Assembly (NCBI GenBank): GCA_040768585.1
Contig: JAXGMQ010000001.1
Coordinates: forward strand, 1,054,001 to 1,118,000
Source: JAXGMQ01 sp040768585
GTDB taxonomy: Bacteria; Caldisericota; Caldisericia; JAAYUI01
Direction: 5' to 3'
DNA: 64,000 nt
Position numbers and translations under genes: made by a program. Positions 9,517-18,402 of this stretch are shown one piece after another (the first letter of the stretch is position 1; each line of letters starts with the position of its first letter). The notes beneath the pieces were generated by a model. The model saw only the letters and a list, made by a program, of their open reading frames with translations. It was not told where the DNA came from and searched no databases.

Positions 9517-10791
9517 ATGAAATCAAATACAATCAAATATGTACTTGTTTTGATAACTTCGCTGATGCTTGCGTTGAGTTGTTCCGATGTACGCCCACAA
9601 TGTGATGAGGTTTTTACCCCCGAGCCATTTGCAGGTGTTGGTACACTCAATCAAAAATGGATTATCAACAACAAGGAATATAAGATTGGAAGACACTGCT
9701 TTGGTGAAGAGAATCTATGTGAAACAGGATACCCATTAGAGAGCGGGTGGGGAGTTTTGAAAGGCGATTTCACCTACCCTTTTGCCGTGTTTGACCCGTC
9801 AACAGGAGAGATGATCCATGAATACCCGATTGTTGGTTTTCAGTACAAGGATTCTCTGATTGGTGCAAACTTAGCGCTTGGTGGCCCAAGCCCTTATCTC
9901 AAGGTTGACTTGGAATCAAATGAGGATATTCATCAATATGGTGAAAGCACATTCAATGGTTTCAAGGGTGAAGGCTCGTATATGTACACAGTCAACGATA
10001 ATCTGCTTATTTTCAATAAACCACCTGCTGGAGCCGTTTTTATAAGATGCTGCAACATCGATAATGGCGAGGTTTTGTGGCAACACGACCTGAAGGGTAA
10101 AACAGTCTCCTCAAACATTTTCTACTCAACAGCCGTATCTGACAAATACTTCTTCTGCATACTTTCAATCTATAATATCGCTGGATCAGAACTTCTTGAA
10201 ACCACACTCCACAGGATAGATATCGAGACATCCGATGTTACATCGGTTGATCTTGAGCTGATGCACAACCCTGAATTGGTGATGCGTAGTGATAACTTGT
10301 ACATTTTCTTCGGTGACTGCAGTCGTTTCTATTTTGTTGATGCCAAGAGCTTGAGTATGCAAGAAGTTGTCACAAACGCTGAACCTGTGGAGAATGTGAG
10401 AATCTATAGGAATTTAAGGCACCCTTATTTCCTTCACAACTCTCAAGTTGCAGGTGACAAGGTACTGCTGAAGATAATCCCAAACTACACACCTGAGGAT
10501 GAGGAATATCTGACTAATCCTGGACCAACTGGCGTAATGCTTTTTGACCTAGGAACTCACAAAGTGACAAAACTTGACACAAACATAGTTTGGCACACGG
10601 TAAACGGAGAACTCATCTCACACTCAAATGAGTCAATCCAATCCCTCAACCCCCAAACCCTCCAACCCATCTGGTGGATTGACCTTTCTGACTCTGACAT
10701 AGGAGAAAATCCCAGAGTCATCTGGTGCGACTGGCGGGGGGTGTTGGTGATGAGCGATACGAAGTTGGTTTGTTATGATGCGGTTGAATAG
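9517..10791 (+). CDS. Propeller lipoprotein with conserved C-terminal module (copy 2)
   Basis: 424 residues from ATG 9517, chosen because GAGG lies 7 bases upstream; an in-frame ATG at 9505 would add four residues. The lipobox is LALSC. Blade-like turns include DPSTGEM, NIDNGEVLWQHDL and DLGTHKV, the second being a typical PQQ-like repeat. It ends in the shared module (PIWWIDLSDSDIG, then RVIWCDWRG and DTKLVCYD). It is closest in plan to the lipoproteins at 5286 and 10935. It probably arose with them by tandem duplication, now interrupted by the sialidase-like gene and the Rhs remnant. Confidence 0.8.
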   Translation: MKSNTIKYVLVLITSLMLALSCSDVRPQCDEVFTPEPFAGVGTLNQKWIINNKEYKIGRHCFGEENLCETGYPLESGWGVLKGDFTYPFAVFDPSTGEMIHEYPIVGFQYKDSLIGANLALGGPSPYLKVDLESNEDIHQYGESTFNGFKGEGSYMYTVNDNLLIFNKPPAGAVFIRCCNIDNGEVLWQHDLKGKTVSSNIFYSTAVSDKYFFCILSIYNIAGSELLETTLHRIDIETSDVTSVDLELMHNPELVMRSDNLYIFFGDCSRFYFVDAKSLSMQEVVTNAEPVENVRIYRNLRHPYFLHNSQVAGDKVLLKIIPNYTPEDEEYLTNPGPTGVMLFDLGTHKVTKLDTNIVWHTVNGELISHSNESIQSLNPQTLQPIWWIDLSDSDIGENPRVIWCDWRGVLVMSDTKLVCYDAVE

Positions 10792-10934
10792 TCAACGTTC
10801 TCACTTACTCAAATAACCGACAAATTAGCTTACTTTAACATGGTTGAATAGATGTTGATTTTTCCTTGTAGATTGTGCTATTGAATATACCAGTACTTGG
10901 TTTTACTTGAGCAAGGGACTGTCTGGAGGTTGCT

Positions 10935-12236
10935 GTGAAGAAGATACTTACATCTCTAATCTGTGGTGTTTTTCTAATATCATGCAGTGCTACTGAAAGT
11001 AGACTAAACAAAATTAACGACAGGACTGGTGAAGGTCATAATATCTTTGAAATCATCAAATTACATGATGGCACCTTAGATATCAAGCAATGTGGTGAGT
11101 TGTGGCAAGCATCGCCATTTGTGGGAAATGGGCAACTTGGCATCAAGTGGATGGTGGATATTCAGGTTGGCGACAGAAGAAAAGGCGCATTCGATATTGG
11201 AGCATACCCAAGCTCCTGGGGTGTACTCAACCCATCTACAGGTGGTTTCACCAAAGAGTTCAAGAATCTGGCAGTAGATAGAGCCTTAGTCGACGGTGAA
11301 ATCGACGAATTCCTCTTTACACAAAAAGGAATAACAGACGGCAAGTACATAGTCGAACAAACCTATGGTGGTTCGATGGGTACAACTGAAGTTGTGCTGA
11401 AAGATGCAAAAACCTTTGAGATAATGCGGAATTTGCCAACAGGAAGAGACACAAACTTTTCATTCATAAGTGGAGCTCTTGTTGGCTTCTTTACCGATAC
11501 TGAAATGACGCGAGTATACAGACTAAACCCTTCAACAGGTGAGAAGATTTGGGAGTTGGAAAACAATCCTGAATTCACTGTTTCAAACATGCGACCCAAT
11601 AATGATTATGTGTTTGGCTCTATAAGAAACAAGGAATCAGGAAATCATTATCTTGTTAGGATTTCTCCAGAAGATGGCTCATACAAAACGGTCGAGATCG
11701 ATACAGAGGACGACTTCACCATCGCATTCTCGGAAAATCTTGTTTGGATTTTCTCAAAGGGTGGAGCATACCAAGCATTTGACACTCATAGGTTGTCTCT
11801 TATCCGCTCTGGTCAAATTGACACAAAAGGCAAAACAATACGAGTGTCAAACTACGATTATAATTGGATTTACAAAGTAGATGAGAGCTTTTTAATTCAA
11901 CTGGTTACTGATGACAAACCTTGGACTACAGATGATTCATCTTTTATCCTATTCAAGACCAAGAATCAATCGATATTAGAGCTATCTAATCCAGAACCAC
12001 TTAATCGTTATGAATACAACAATCCTCCAGAACCGATATACGTGAAAAATAACAGCCTAATTGTTATTGATGGTGCAACCACAAAGGCACTCAACCCCCA
12101 AACCCTCGAACCCATCTGGTGGATTGACCTGACTGACTCTGACATCGACAACAACCCAAGAGTCATCTGGTGCGATTGGAGGGGAGTGCTTGTGATGAGT
12201 GACACAAAGTTGGTATGCTATAACACGGCTGAATAG
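10935..12236 (+). CDS. Propeller lipoprotein with conserved C-terminal module (copy 3)
   Basis: 433 residues from a GTG start 6 bases after GGAGG. The lipobox is LISC at about residues 14-17. The body has PQQ-like turns (NPSTGGF, NPSTGEKIWEL, SPEDGSYK). A segment near the middle (GGAYQAFDTHRLSLI) matches the blade style of the paralogues. The last 45 residues repeat the WWIDL...RVIWCDWRG...LVCY module almost exactly, while the preceding 380 residues are only distantly similar to copies 1 and 2. It is preceded by 143 bp without a gene. Its exposure on the cell surface or in the periplasm follows from the lipobox; its partner is unknown. Confidence 0.8.
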   Translation: MKKILTSLICGVFLISCSATESRLNKINDRTGEGHNIFEIIKLHDGTLDIKQCGELWQASPFVGNGQLGIKWMVDIQVGDRRKGAFDIGAYPSSWGVLNPSTGGFTKEFKNLAVDRALVDGEIDEFLFTQKGITDGKYIVEQTYGGSMGTTEVVLKDAKTFEIMRNLPTGRDTNFSFISGALVGFFTDTEMTRVYRLNPSTGEKIWELENNPEFTVSNMRPNNDYVFGSIRNKESGNHYLVRISPEDGSYKTVEIDTEDDFTIAFSENLVWIFSKGGAYQAFDTHRLSLIRSGQIDTKGKTIRVSNYDYNWIYKVDESFLIQLVTDDKPWTTDDSSFILFKTKNQSILELSNPEPLNRYEYNNPPEPIYVKNNSLIVIDGATTKALNPQTLEPIWWIDLTDSDIDNNPRVIWCDWRGVLVMSDTKLVCYNTAE

Positions 12237-12349
12237 TCTATCTGAATGAATAATCACTGAAATTGTCAATTAGACGATACAATGTCGGGTCGTTAAAAAT
12301 ACAACCTGATAGCCGTGCTTTCTTTTATACCACATTTGCCTATATCGCT

Positions 12350-12377
12350 TTGCAATAAATTGATAATCTTCTACAAT
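12350..12377 (+). promoter_or_regulatory. Sigma70-type promoter for the gene at 12394
   Basis: TTGCAA at 12350-12355 and TACAAT at 12372-12377 are separated by 16 bases. A ribosome binding site (GGAGG) follows just before the ATG at 12394. This suggests the fourth propeller gene is transcribed separately from the lipoproteins upstream. Confidence 0.55.
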
Positions 12378-12393
12378 CGGGTACGGAGGTTTT

Positions 12394-13632
12394 ATGAAAT
12401 CAATATTATCCCTCATTCTCACGCTTGTGCTAGCTGCAGCCAACCAGGGGGGAAGCTCCGGTGGCAACGCCTCCGGGGAAAACACCGGCTCAGATGATGT
12501 GTTTATTATCGAGAACATTTACAAAGATTTTTTCCTTCACGGGGATTATCTTGTTGCACACAAGCCAGGACAACTGGATTGTTTCAACCTTGCAACTAGA
12601 GAACTCACCTTAGGTGACGACTTGATTGTTCACAGGCCAATTGCCGAGGGTGACTTTGTTTACTATACGGTTGATGCAGGCAAAAGCGACATGAGGGATA
12701 TGATAAAGGTAAAGTGTGCAAATATCTCAACGGGCGAGGTGGTATGGGAGAGTGAGGAATACGTCTTTGTTTGGGAGCGCTATGACTGTCTGAAGATTTT
12801 TGAAGGAAAGCTATACCTACCCGATAGACCCGACAGATGGACAAATTTCCTGTGGGCTGTCACACTCGATTTGACAACAGGGATAGAACTAAATCGTGTG
12901 AAACTCGTCAACGATTTCGACAGGGGGATGTATCTCTCACCATTTTATATCTGTGATGAATACGAGCTTTGGGCGTATGGCAGCGTCGCAGGAGGGGCTG
13001 TGTCATTTTGCAGGATGAGCACGCAATCAGGAAAGATTGAACACCTGAGGAAAAAAGGTGCAAAAGGCAACGAGATTGCAAAGTTTTTATTGCTGGATAT
13101 ATTTCTTGGGAGTAACTCTTTTTGGGGCGGAAACATCTACTCAATCTGCATGGTTGAACCCAACGATGAAAATTGCATATCCTGGTTGCTCGAAAGTTTT
13201 AATGTGGAAACTTCTGAAACCAAAATTGTTGATGAGCTGAAACTCGACTACTCTCATTTCATCTTCTTTGCCGATATAATCGGAGACGAACTTGTCTGGG
13301 CACATGAATCCCTTGGCCAAAATGATTGCGTTGGCAGAGATTGCCATATGGTTGAAATCATAACCTATGATCTTGCGACCAACACAAAGACAAATAACTT
13401 CTCAACCAATAGACTACTGCCATATATGGATATCAAATTCTTTGATAACACTCTCTATACATACGGTTTTGTTGATGATACCCTGACGGAAAAAGGAATA
13501 ATCTCAATTGACTTGGAAACTCACAAAGTGACAAGCCATGTTCAACTTAGCAGCCAGTTCGACAAAATCGATGTTTCAAGCCAATACATCGCATACTCCA
13601 CAACGGAAAATTTATACTGCCAAAGCAGGTAG
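12394..13632 (+). CDS. Exported PQQ-like propeller protein without a lipobox cysteine
   Basis: 412 residues. The signal peptide is hydrophobic (SLILTLVLAAANQGG), but the place where its neighbours have the lipid-carrying cysteine reads AAANQ. It is therefore either cleaved by signal peptidase I or is a lipoprotein that lost its cysteine. A Gly/Ser/Asn-rich linker follows (about residues 18-33), as is usual after a lipidation site. The body has PQQ-like blades: GQLDCFNLATREL, ANISTGEVVWESE and LDLTTGIELNRV. The C-terminus ends after a blade and lacks the WWIDL module of the three upstream lipoproteins. It has its own promoter and a strong ribosome binding site. Confidence 0.75.
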   Translation: MKSILSLILTLVLAAANQGGSSGGNASGENTGSDDVFIIENIYKDFFLHGDYLVAHKPGQLDCFNLATRELTLGDDLIVHRPIAEGDFVYYTVDAGKSDMRDMIKVKCANISTGEVVWESEEYVFVWERYDCLKIFEGKLYLPDRPDRWTNFLWAVTLDLTTGIELNRVKLVNDFDRGMYLSPFYICDEYELWAYGSVAGGAVSFCRMSTQSGKIEHLRKKGAKGNEIAKFLLLDIFLGSNSFWGGNIYSICMVEPNDENCISWLLESFNVETSETKIVDELKLDYSHFIFFADIIGDELVWAHESLGQNDCVGRDCHMVEIITYDLATNTKTNNFSTNRLLPYMDIKFFDNTLYTYGFVDDTLTEKGIISIDLETHKVTSHVQLSSQFDKIDVSSQYIAYSTTENLYCQSR

Positions 13633-13973
13633 AAGACCAGAATCGAACCCAGAAACTAAATCCAAACTAACGTACCAAATACTATAATCGAAAATGAACT
13701 AGTCAATTTTGCCCCTATAAATCATCATTTCGACAACAGAACACCCCAGAAGATGCCCAGACAACGCGAGTTGATTTTGGGTGTTAAGCACAAGAAGCAT
13801 ACCAATCATAGAACAACCGGCTTACGTCCAAGAAATTGTTGAATTCACAATAATCTATAAGGTTTATGTTATTGCCGTTTATATTCAGTATATAAATGAT
13901 ATTAGCTTCTATTATCGTATCATAGTCTATTCAAGCTATTGCATCAATAATCATTATCGCCTATTATTGATAT
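13633..13973 (+). other. Gene-free AT-rich stretch with an inverted repeat
   Basis: No convincing coding frame on either strand. The right half is very AT-rich. A 9-bp inverted repeat (ATCAATAAT at 13943-13951, ATTATTGAT at 13963-13971, 11-base loop) ends two bases before the first possible start codon of the next gene. It could be an operator or a hairpin that occludes translation. Confidence 0.5.
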
Positions 13974-14399
13974 ATGCCAAAAAGGATACTTCTTGCTGAT
14001 TCCAGTGGGAATATGATTCTAGCCCAGAAGAAGCTTGCCGCCTCGCACTACGGCACAGCTCTCAAATCGATTGCTGTGGCATTCTACACTGGCATCGGCT
14101 ACTACGGCATCAGACTCAAAGACAATCCCACAAACATCTCTGGGCAGGAACTCCTCTCCTTCTGGCTGCGCAAATTTGATATCGATTCGGCGGGTTTTAC
14201 AAGATTTGCTAAAATCTGTCCCTCGGTTCGATTCAACTTTGACACCCAATGCTTCGAGCCAACCAGAGAGCAACACACCTTTCTTCTGTCAAAGGATGGC
14301 GTCCAGTTTTGTTTTGATTTTGCCTTAAGATCCCTTCTTACAATCGAAGATCGATTCAATCGGCTTAAAATTAAAAACACCAAGACATCAAACCAATAA
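13974..14399 (+). CDS. Unrecognised small protein, perhaps HEPN-like
   Basis: 141 residues from ATG 13974, or 128 from ATG 14013. The second start is better placed relative to a purine-rich stretch (GTGGGA). I do not recognise the family. The N-terminal half (AQKKLAASHYGTALKSIAVAFYTGIGYYG) is predicted helical, and its spacing of Ala, Tyr and Leu resembles the helices of HEPN-type RNases. No RxxxxH motif is visible, so this is weak inference. There is no signal peptide or membrane segment, unlike its exported neighbours on both sides. Overlapping frames on the minus strand are open too, which lowers confidence in this gene. Confidence 0.45.
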   Translation: MPKRILLADSSGNMILAQKKLAASHYGTALKSIAVAFYTGIGYYGIRLKDNPTNISGQELLSFWLRKFDIDSAGFTRFAKICPSVRFNFDTQCFEPTREQHTFLLSKDGVQFCFDFALRSLLTIEDRFNRLKIKNTKTSNQ

Positions 14400-14450
14400 T
14401 CAGTCTAATTCGTTATTAACAATATAAACACATTTTAGGAGTGAGCTGTC

Positions 14451-15572
14451 ATGAAAAACAGGATGCTGTCGTATTCAGTTTGTGTTGTTCTTTTTGTCTC
14501 TATGTTTGGTTTCTATGCTGTACTCGCAGTGCCGACGAAAGCACCAGACAATTTCACATATAAATCAGAAACAGTCACAGTCGACGGCAAGGACTACAGG
14601 CTCCAATATGTTGTGGTGGATGGTGTAAAATCAAAGGTCGACATCGGCTACGCTCTTGCCAAACAACGCATGGGATTTCGCGACGACCCAGATAAGATTT
14701 CAAGATATGTTGGGGCTGCGGTTGCAATCAACGGGCCATACCACAAGGAGTCAAACGGTTGGTCTAAGTATCTCATTGATTCCACACATGCGGTTGGCGG
14801 AAAAGCAATCAGGATTTTCAACGCCGGTTCTCAGTTCTGTGTTGCCAACAATGGAAGCTGGTACTTCGGTAAGCTCAGGTTCAAAATGATGGGCGCCGTC
14901 AAGGAAAGCCTGCTACCTGCCACCCTTCGAACCATCCAGATCAGCGGTCTCAACGAACCTGCTGAGGGCAACTCAACGACGCTCTACACAGATGAGTGGA
15001 AAAGATACACCCCATCCAACTCGACGAATGCGATAATCCAGGGTGGCATTGTGACCGATGTTGTAAACGGTGAGATCACTGTTCCAAGCGGTGCATACGT
15101 TATTTGCTACACCGGCACGAACAGAGAACGCACCTCGAAGACCAGGTGGCCAAAAGGATATATCAGAAAGGGTTTACATATCAGTATCTATTGGGCACCA
15201 GCGGAGGGCAACGAGGTCAACCTAAATGCTTGGCGTAATTCCAAACTCATCTTTGGCGGTTCACCGACCCTTGTGAAAAACGGCAAACCATATTGGAACC
15301 CCTATGGTGAAGGACATGTGAATCAGTCCGCCCTTTCCTACACATCCAAACGTACAGCGTTTGGCATCGACGGCAAGGGAAAAGCGTATTTTGTCACATT
15401 CCTCGATTCTATTCACATCAAGGAGATGGGGCCAGTGCTTGTCAAGATTGGGGTGAATTACGCCTTCAATCTCGACGGTGGATGCTCAACTTATCTGTGG
15501 TACGACGACAAGGAATATGTGCAAAACTGCAGAGATTTACCATGTGTGATTTACGCTAAACCTGCAGAATAA
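14451..15572 (+). CDS. Exported NAGPA-family (phosphodiester glycosidase domain) protein
   Basis: 373 residues with an N-terminal signal peptide or anchor (about residues 6-27) and no lipobox. The domain has the family's landmarks in order: VAAVAINGPYH-like strand with NGPYH near residue 95, RTAFGIDGKGKAYFVT near 303-318, and NLDGGCSTYLWYDDK near 342-356. This family includes the enzyme that uncovers N-acetylglucosamine-1-phosphodiester in eukaryotes and bacterial exported proteins linked to the cell wall and exopolysaccharides. The bacterial substrate is mostly unknown, so the activity here is inferred from the fold. The gene has its own ribosome binding site (GGAG) and stands alone. Confidence 0.85.
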   Translation: MKNRMLSYSVCVVLFVSMFGFYAVLAVPTKAPDNFTYKSETVTVDGKDYRLQYVVVDGVKSKVDIGYALAKQRMGFRDDPDKISRYVGAAVAINGPYHKESNGWSKYLIDSTHAVGGKAIRIFNAGSQFCVANNGSWYFGKLRFKMMGAVKESLLPATLRTIQISGLNEPAEGNSTTLYTDEWKRYTPSNSTNAIIQGGIVTDVVNGEITVPSGAYVICYTGTNRERTSKTRWPKGYIRKGLHISIYWAPAEGNEVNLNAWRNSKLIFGGSPTLVKNGKPYWNPYGEGHVNQSALSYTSKRTAFGIDGKGKAYFVTFLDSIHIKEMGPVLVKIGVNYAFNLDGGCSTYLWYDDKEYVQNCRDLPCVIYAKPAE

Positions 15573-15828
15573 AGGATTTTGACGAGATTAATACGGGGTT
15601 GCACAAAAAGCAATGCAATCCGCCATTATGAATCATCGCTCCTGTTACTCACTGTATTTCTCTCCCAAAAAGCGTTCTATGATCTTTTTTGTAATTGGCA
15701 TCCTCAAGCGACTCCAACAATTCAGCCTATCACCAAAAGATTCGCTAACACAAACAACCCGTAGATAGAGGTATACTCTAACAGCCGTGTATCAAGCACA
15801 AAGATTGACAATTCCAATGAACTTTAAA
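15573..15828. other. Gene-free stretch
   Basis: Together with the terminator at 15829-15868 this makes a 327-bp gap between the NAGPA-family gene and the minus-strand SHOCT-like gene. A 61-codon frame at 15579 has no ribosome binding site and no protein-like composition. I see nothing functional in it. Confidence 0.5.
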
Positions 15829-15868
15829 AGCCCCCACACCCGTCCTTCTCCCACAAGGTGCGAGGGCT
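15829..15868 (-). terminator. Likely Rho-independent terminator of the LiaF/SHOCT unit
   Basis: On the minus strand AGCCCTCGCACC (15857-15868) pairs with GGTGTGGGGGCT (15829-15840) over 12 positions, two of them G-U, with a 16-base loop. TTTTAAAG follows. It lies 32 bp past the stop of the gene at 15900. Confidence 0.55.
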
Positions 15869-15899
15869 CCTTAAAAGATAATTGACGCAACAAGGGTAT

Positions 15900-16238
15900 T
15901 TACTCGATAATCACAACAACTCTATCTTCTCCTGACTCCGACTCAACCTCAGCAACCTCTCCCCTGAAGTCCTCATCGAGGAGCGCGTCCTCGATTTGTT
16001 TTTTTATTTTTGCTACCTTCACATCATTCTCAATCCAGCAAAGAGCCTTGGATATCATCGGGATTGGCACTTTGATGTTTACTTTTTTCCTGCCATCTCG
16101 ACCAAGAACATGGATTCGTATTCTTTTTGGTATTGATTTCATGACCGTCTTAATGAGCTGTCTTGCCTCTTGTTTTGAAATCTTACCATCTGCCAAATCT
16201 TCTAAAATCTGCAAGAGCCTATCGTCATTACCATTCAT
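15900..16238 (-). CDS. SHOCT-like small protein
   Basis: 112 residues from ATG 16238. A TTG at 16247 would add three residues but leaves too little room after the AGAGGG ribosome binding site. The N-terminus (LLQILEDLADGKISKQEARQLIK) is a helical hairpin of the SHOCT type, with the pattern I-L-x-G-K-I-S-x-x-E-A. The middle (RIRIHVLGRDGRKKVNIKVPI) is beta-rich and resembles the start of YvlB/DUF4097-like domains. The acidic C-terminus (GEVAEVESESGED) ends in hydrophobic residues. It is cytoplasmic by composition and probably partners with the membrane protein encoded immediately upstream, whose stop it nearly overlaps. The exact function is unknown; related pairs elsewhere act in envelope-stress responses. 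Confidence 0.65.
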   Translation of the reverse strand: MNGNDDRLLQILEDLADGKISKQEARQLIKTVMKSIPKRIRIHVLGRDGRKKVNIKVPIPMISKALCWIENDVKVAKIKKQIEDALLDEDFRGEVAEVESESGEDRVVVIIE

Positions 16239-16722
16239 AGAACTCAAATCCCTCTTTCTTTCTGTTCATGCTTCTTACAATGAAGGAAATTCCAACCGCA
16301 ACCAAACATGCGGGCCAGAACACTCCCCACCAGCTGTGTGACTCAATCACGCCCGTGTTTAGAACCAGCCTCCCAGCTCCGAGAGCGAAAAGCAGCAATC
16401 CCATCAAAGAGAATCCGCTTCTCTTCGCAGCTTTGATAATCATGCCAATACCAAACGTCACAATCAGCACTGGCCACACCAAATTCCACCATGAACCCGC
16501 TGCAGGAAACCATCCCACAAAGTGTCCGATCATCACAATGCCTTGCAATACCAGGTAAATCCCAAACATCGAAACGCCAGACCTCATGGGTGACATATGA
16601 CAACAAAATGCCCCCTTGTGACCTGTTCCCCTGTGCCAATCACCCTTTATCTTGTCCTTTGCGTCATCTGGGCTTGTCTTTCCCGACTCAACGTCATCAA
16701 GTATTTCGTCTATGTAGTCCAT
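16228..16722 (-). CDS. LiaF-like four-helix membrane protein
   Basis: 164 residues from ATG 16722, chosen because AAGGGG lies 6 bases upstream; the frame is open further but without a start signal. The first 30 residues (IDEILDDVESGKTSPDDAKDKI) form another short SHOCT-like helical hairpin. Then come four hydrophobic segments at roughly 50-68, 79-95, 101-117 and 130-147, several flanked by tryptophans (WFPAAGSWWNLVWP and SHSWWGVFWPACL). The internal repeat of W-x-x-x-W-P before each pair of helices matches LiaI/LiaF-type membrane regions. It overlaps the SHOCT-like gene downstream by a few bases. The pair likely senses or responds to envelope state, by analogy only. Confidence 0.65.
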   Translation of the reverse strand: MDYIDEILDDVESGKTSPDDAKDKIKGDWHRGTGHKGAFCCHMSPMRSGVSMFGIYLVLQGIVMIGHFVGWFPAAGSWWNLVWPVLIVTFGIGMIIKAAKRSGFSLMGLLLFALGAGRLVLNTGVIESHSWWGVFWPACLVAVGISFIVRSMNRKKEGFEFYEW

Positions 16723-17875
16723 TTCATTCCCCTTACTAAGTTCTTTATGACGACTTTGACACAATGTCATTCTCAAAGTTTTGTCTCCACTTACCAACCC
16801 CGTCTTCCCGTCCATCCCTTCTAAACTTGCTTGGTAATTATTCAACGCACTGTCTCTTTTCACACACACTTCTACGACATTTGAACTCTTTTTGTATGTC
16901 GCATTTCAAGGTTAGAAGCACTCATCAACACAATCATGCTATTAAAAAATAAACAACGAATAATATCTGCTCCCCACACAGTAGGTATCCTACGAGTAAT
17001 TCTTTAGGATTCTTACTGAACCCCAATTTGCAATGTGTATCATCACACCACAAGCGCTCCAAGTAATTATCCTCCCTCACTTCTTATTTTGTATCGGGTT
17101 TCACCCATAGTTTGCTTATCCTTTCAATGGGGGATGGAGGAAAAAACATTTGACTCTTGCCGGAAAGATTGAGAGGGAAATTGGTATTCATTTCTTATCA
17201 GAAAATGGGGCATCCTGCTCTTGTGCAAAAGAAGAGGCTTTGTTGCACACCCCCCTTCTGGGGGACATCACGCAATCATACTCCCTACCAATTTTGGAAG
17301 AGGATTATTTCGCTATTTTCCACCGGACTAACTCCCTCTCAACCCCAAGGAGGGCTACCCCACCAACAAACCCCTTTCCTTCTCGGAGGAGAGGGTTGTG
17401 GTAAGGAGGTTTGTCGCAGTGTCTCTTTGAGTTATTCGTCAAGGGATACTTTTATGCTCATGATTTGTTTGTTTTGAATGTGTCCTTCCCTCAAACGACT
17501 CACATTTGATATACACACCTCGGACTGTGCATTTTTTCGATTTAATTGGTTTGGAAAAGCGCTCATGTCTATCATTATCCGCTTTTGATTTACCTAATCT
17601 TCACTGAATTCATCCAAACAAAAACCAGCCCTTCAATTCACATCAAATTCATAACCCTTTCTCAAGTCCTGTACTCTTACAGAAACACAGAAATGAAAAG
17701 AGAGGTGGATACAAGGATGTCGGCACGGAAAGAACAAAGTGATAAGGACTAGAAATGTAAACCTTCCTCTATCAAATCATATACTCAAAATCATGTCTAT
17801 GTGGATGTTGAATTCGGAAAACCCCCTTAATTGGTTCTTTGGTAACATCGGAGCCCCCTTATTATCAAAGATAGC
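16723..17875. other. 1.15 kb stretch without recognisable genes
   Basis: No frame here has both a start signal and protein-like composition; frames of 60-106 codons around 17150-17480 overlap each other and look spurious. The strip includes a strong small hairpin (CCCCC, TTCT, GGGGG at 17251-17264) and a low-complexity pyrimidine-rich patch followed by GGAGGAGAGGG near 17370-17400, resembling dispersed extragenic elements. The stretch could hold an unrecognised RNA gene or gene remains. Confidence 0.45.
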
Positions 17876-18367
17876 GTGAGAGTAGGCATTGGTTTCGATA
17901 TGCACAGGTTCAAACAAGGCAGACCACTGGTGCTTGGCGGGGTCGCAATCGAGCATGATTTTGGCCTCGACGGTGACTCCGACGCTGACGTATTGACCCA
18001 CTCTATCATCGACGCTCTCCTTGGCGCTCTCTCTCTTGGCGATATTGGCTCTTTTTTTGGAGTTGGCACCCCTAATGTCATCGGAGCCAGAAGTCTCAAT
18101 CTGCTCAAGAATTTATGCTCTCAAATCAAATCCGAACACAAACACACCATAGTCAACATCGACACGACAATCATCGCTCAAACCCCAAAACTCACTACAC
18201 ACAGAAGCGCCATGATAGAAAGTCTGGCAAATGCGCTATCTATCGATAACAGCAAGGTATCGGTCAAATTCACAACAGCCAAACACATGGGGGCAATTGG
18301 GGACAGCGAGGGGATTGCCTGTATTGCTATTGCAAATCTTGTTGAAATCAACCATTCTGGTATTTAG
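17876..18367 (+). CDS. ispF: 2-C-methyl-D-erythritol 2,4-cyclodiphosphate synthase
   Basis: 163 residues from a GTG start. It catalyses the fifth step of the MEP pathway, cyclising CDP-methylerythritol phosphate to MEcPP with release of CMP. The N-terminus RVGIGFDMHRF holds the zinc ligands Asp8 and His10 (D-x-H). The SDADVLTHSIIDALLGA stretch contains the third ligand His, and GDIGSFF follows as in the family. A TTAKHMGAIGDSEGI segment near the C-terminus matches the conserved ending T-E-x-LG-x-x-G-R-x-EGI loosely. The partner enzyme IspD is encoded 0.5 kb away on the other strand, with accB in between. In many bacteria ispD and ispF are adjacent or fused. Confidence 0.93.
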   Translation: MRVGIGFDMHRFKQGRPLVLGGVAIEHDFGLDGDSDADVLTHSIIDALLGALSLGDIGSFFGVGTPNVIGARSLNLLKNLCSQIKSEHKHTIVNIDTTIIAQTPKLTTHRSAMIESLANALSIDNSKVSVKFTTAKHMGAIGDSEGIACIAIANLVEINHSGI

Positions 18368-18402
18368 AATACCAAACCACATAAATGAGGTGAAACGTCG
18401 AC

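Noticed and set aside
13781..13999. 72-codon plus-strand frame in the AT-rich gap
   Set aside because: Low-complexity Tyr/Ile-rich product, no ribosome binding site, overlaps the start of the next gene; looks like a chance frame.
14019..14383. Minus-strand frames of 85 and 93 codons over the small gene at 13974
   Set aside because: No ribosome binding sites, and the plus-strand frame has better composition; kept only as a reason for lower confidence.
17150..17480. Plus-strand frames of 84 and 106 codons
   Set aside because: They overlap each other in different frames, contain runs of Pro/Ser from a pyrimidine-rich patch, and have no start signal.
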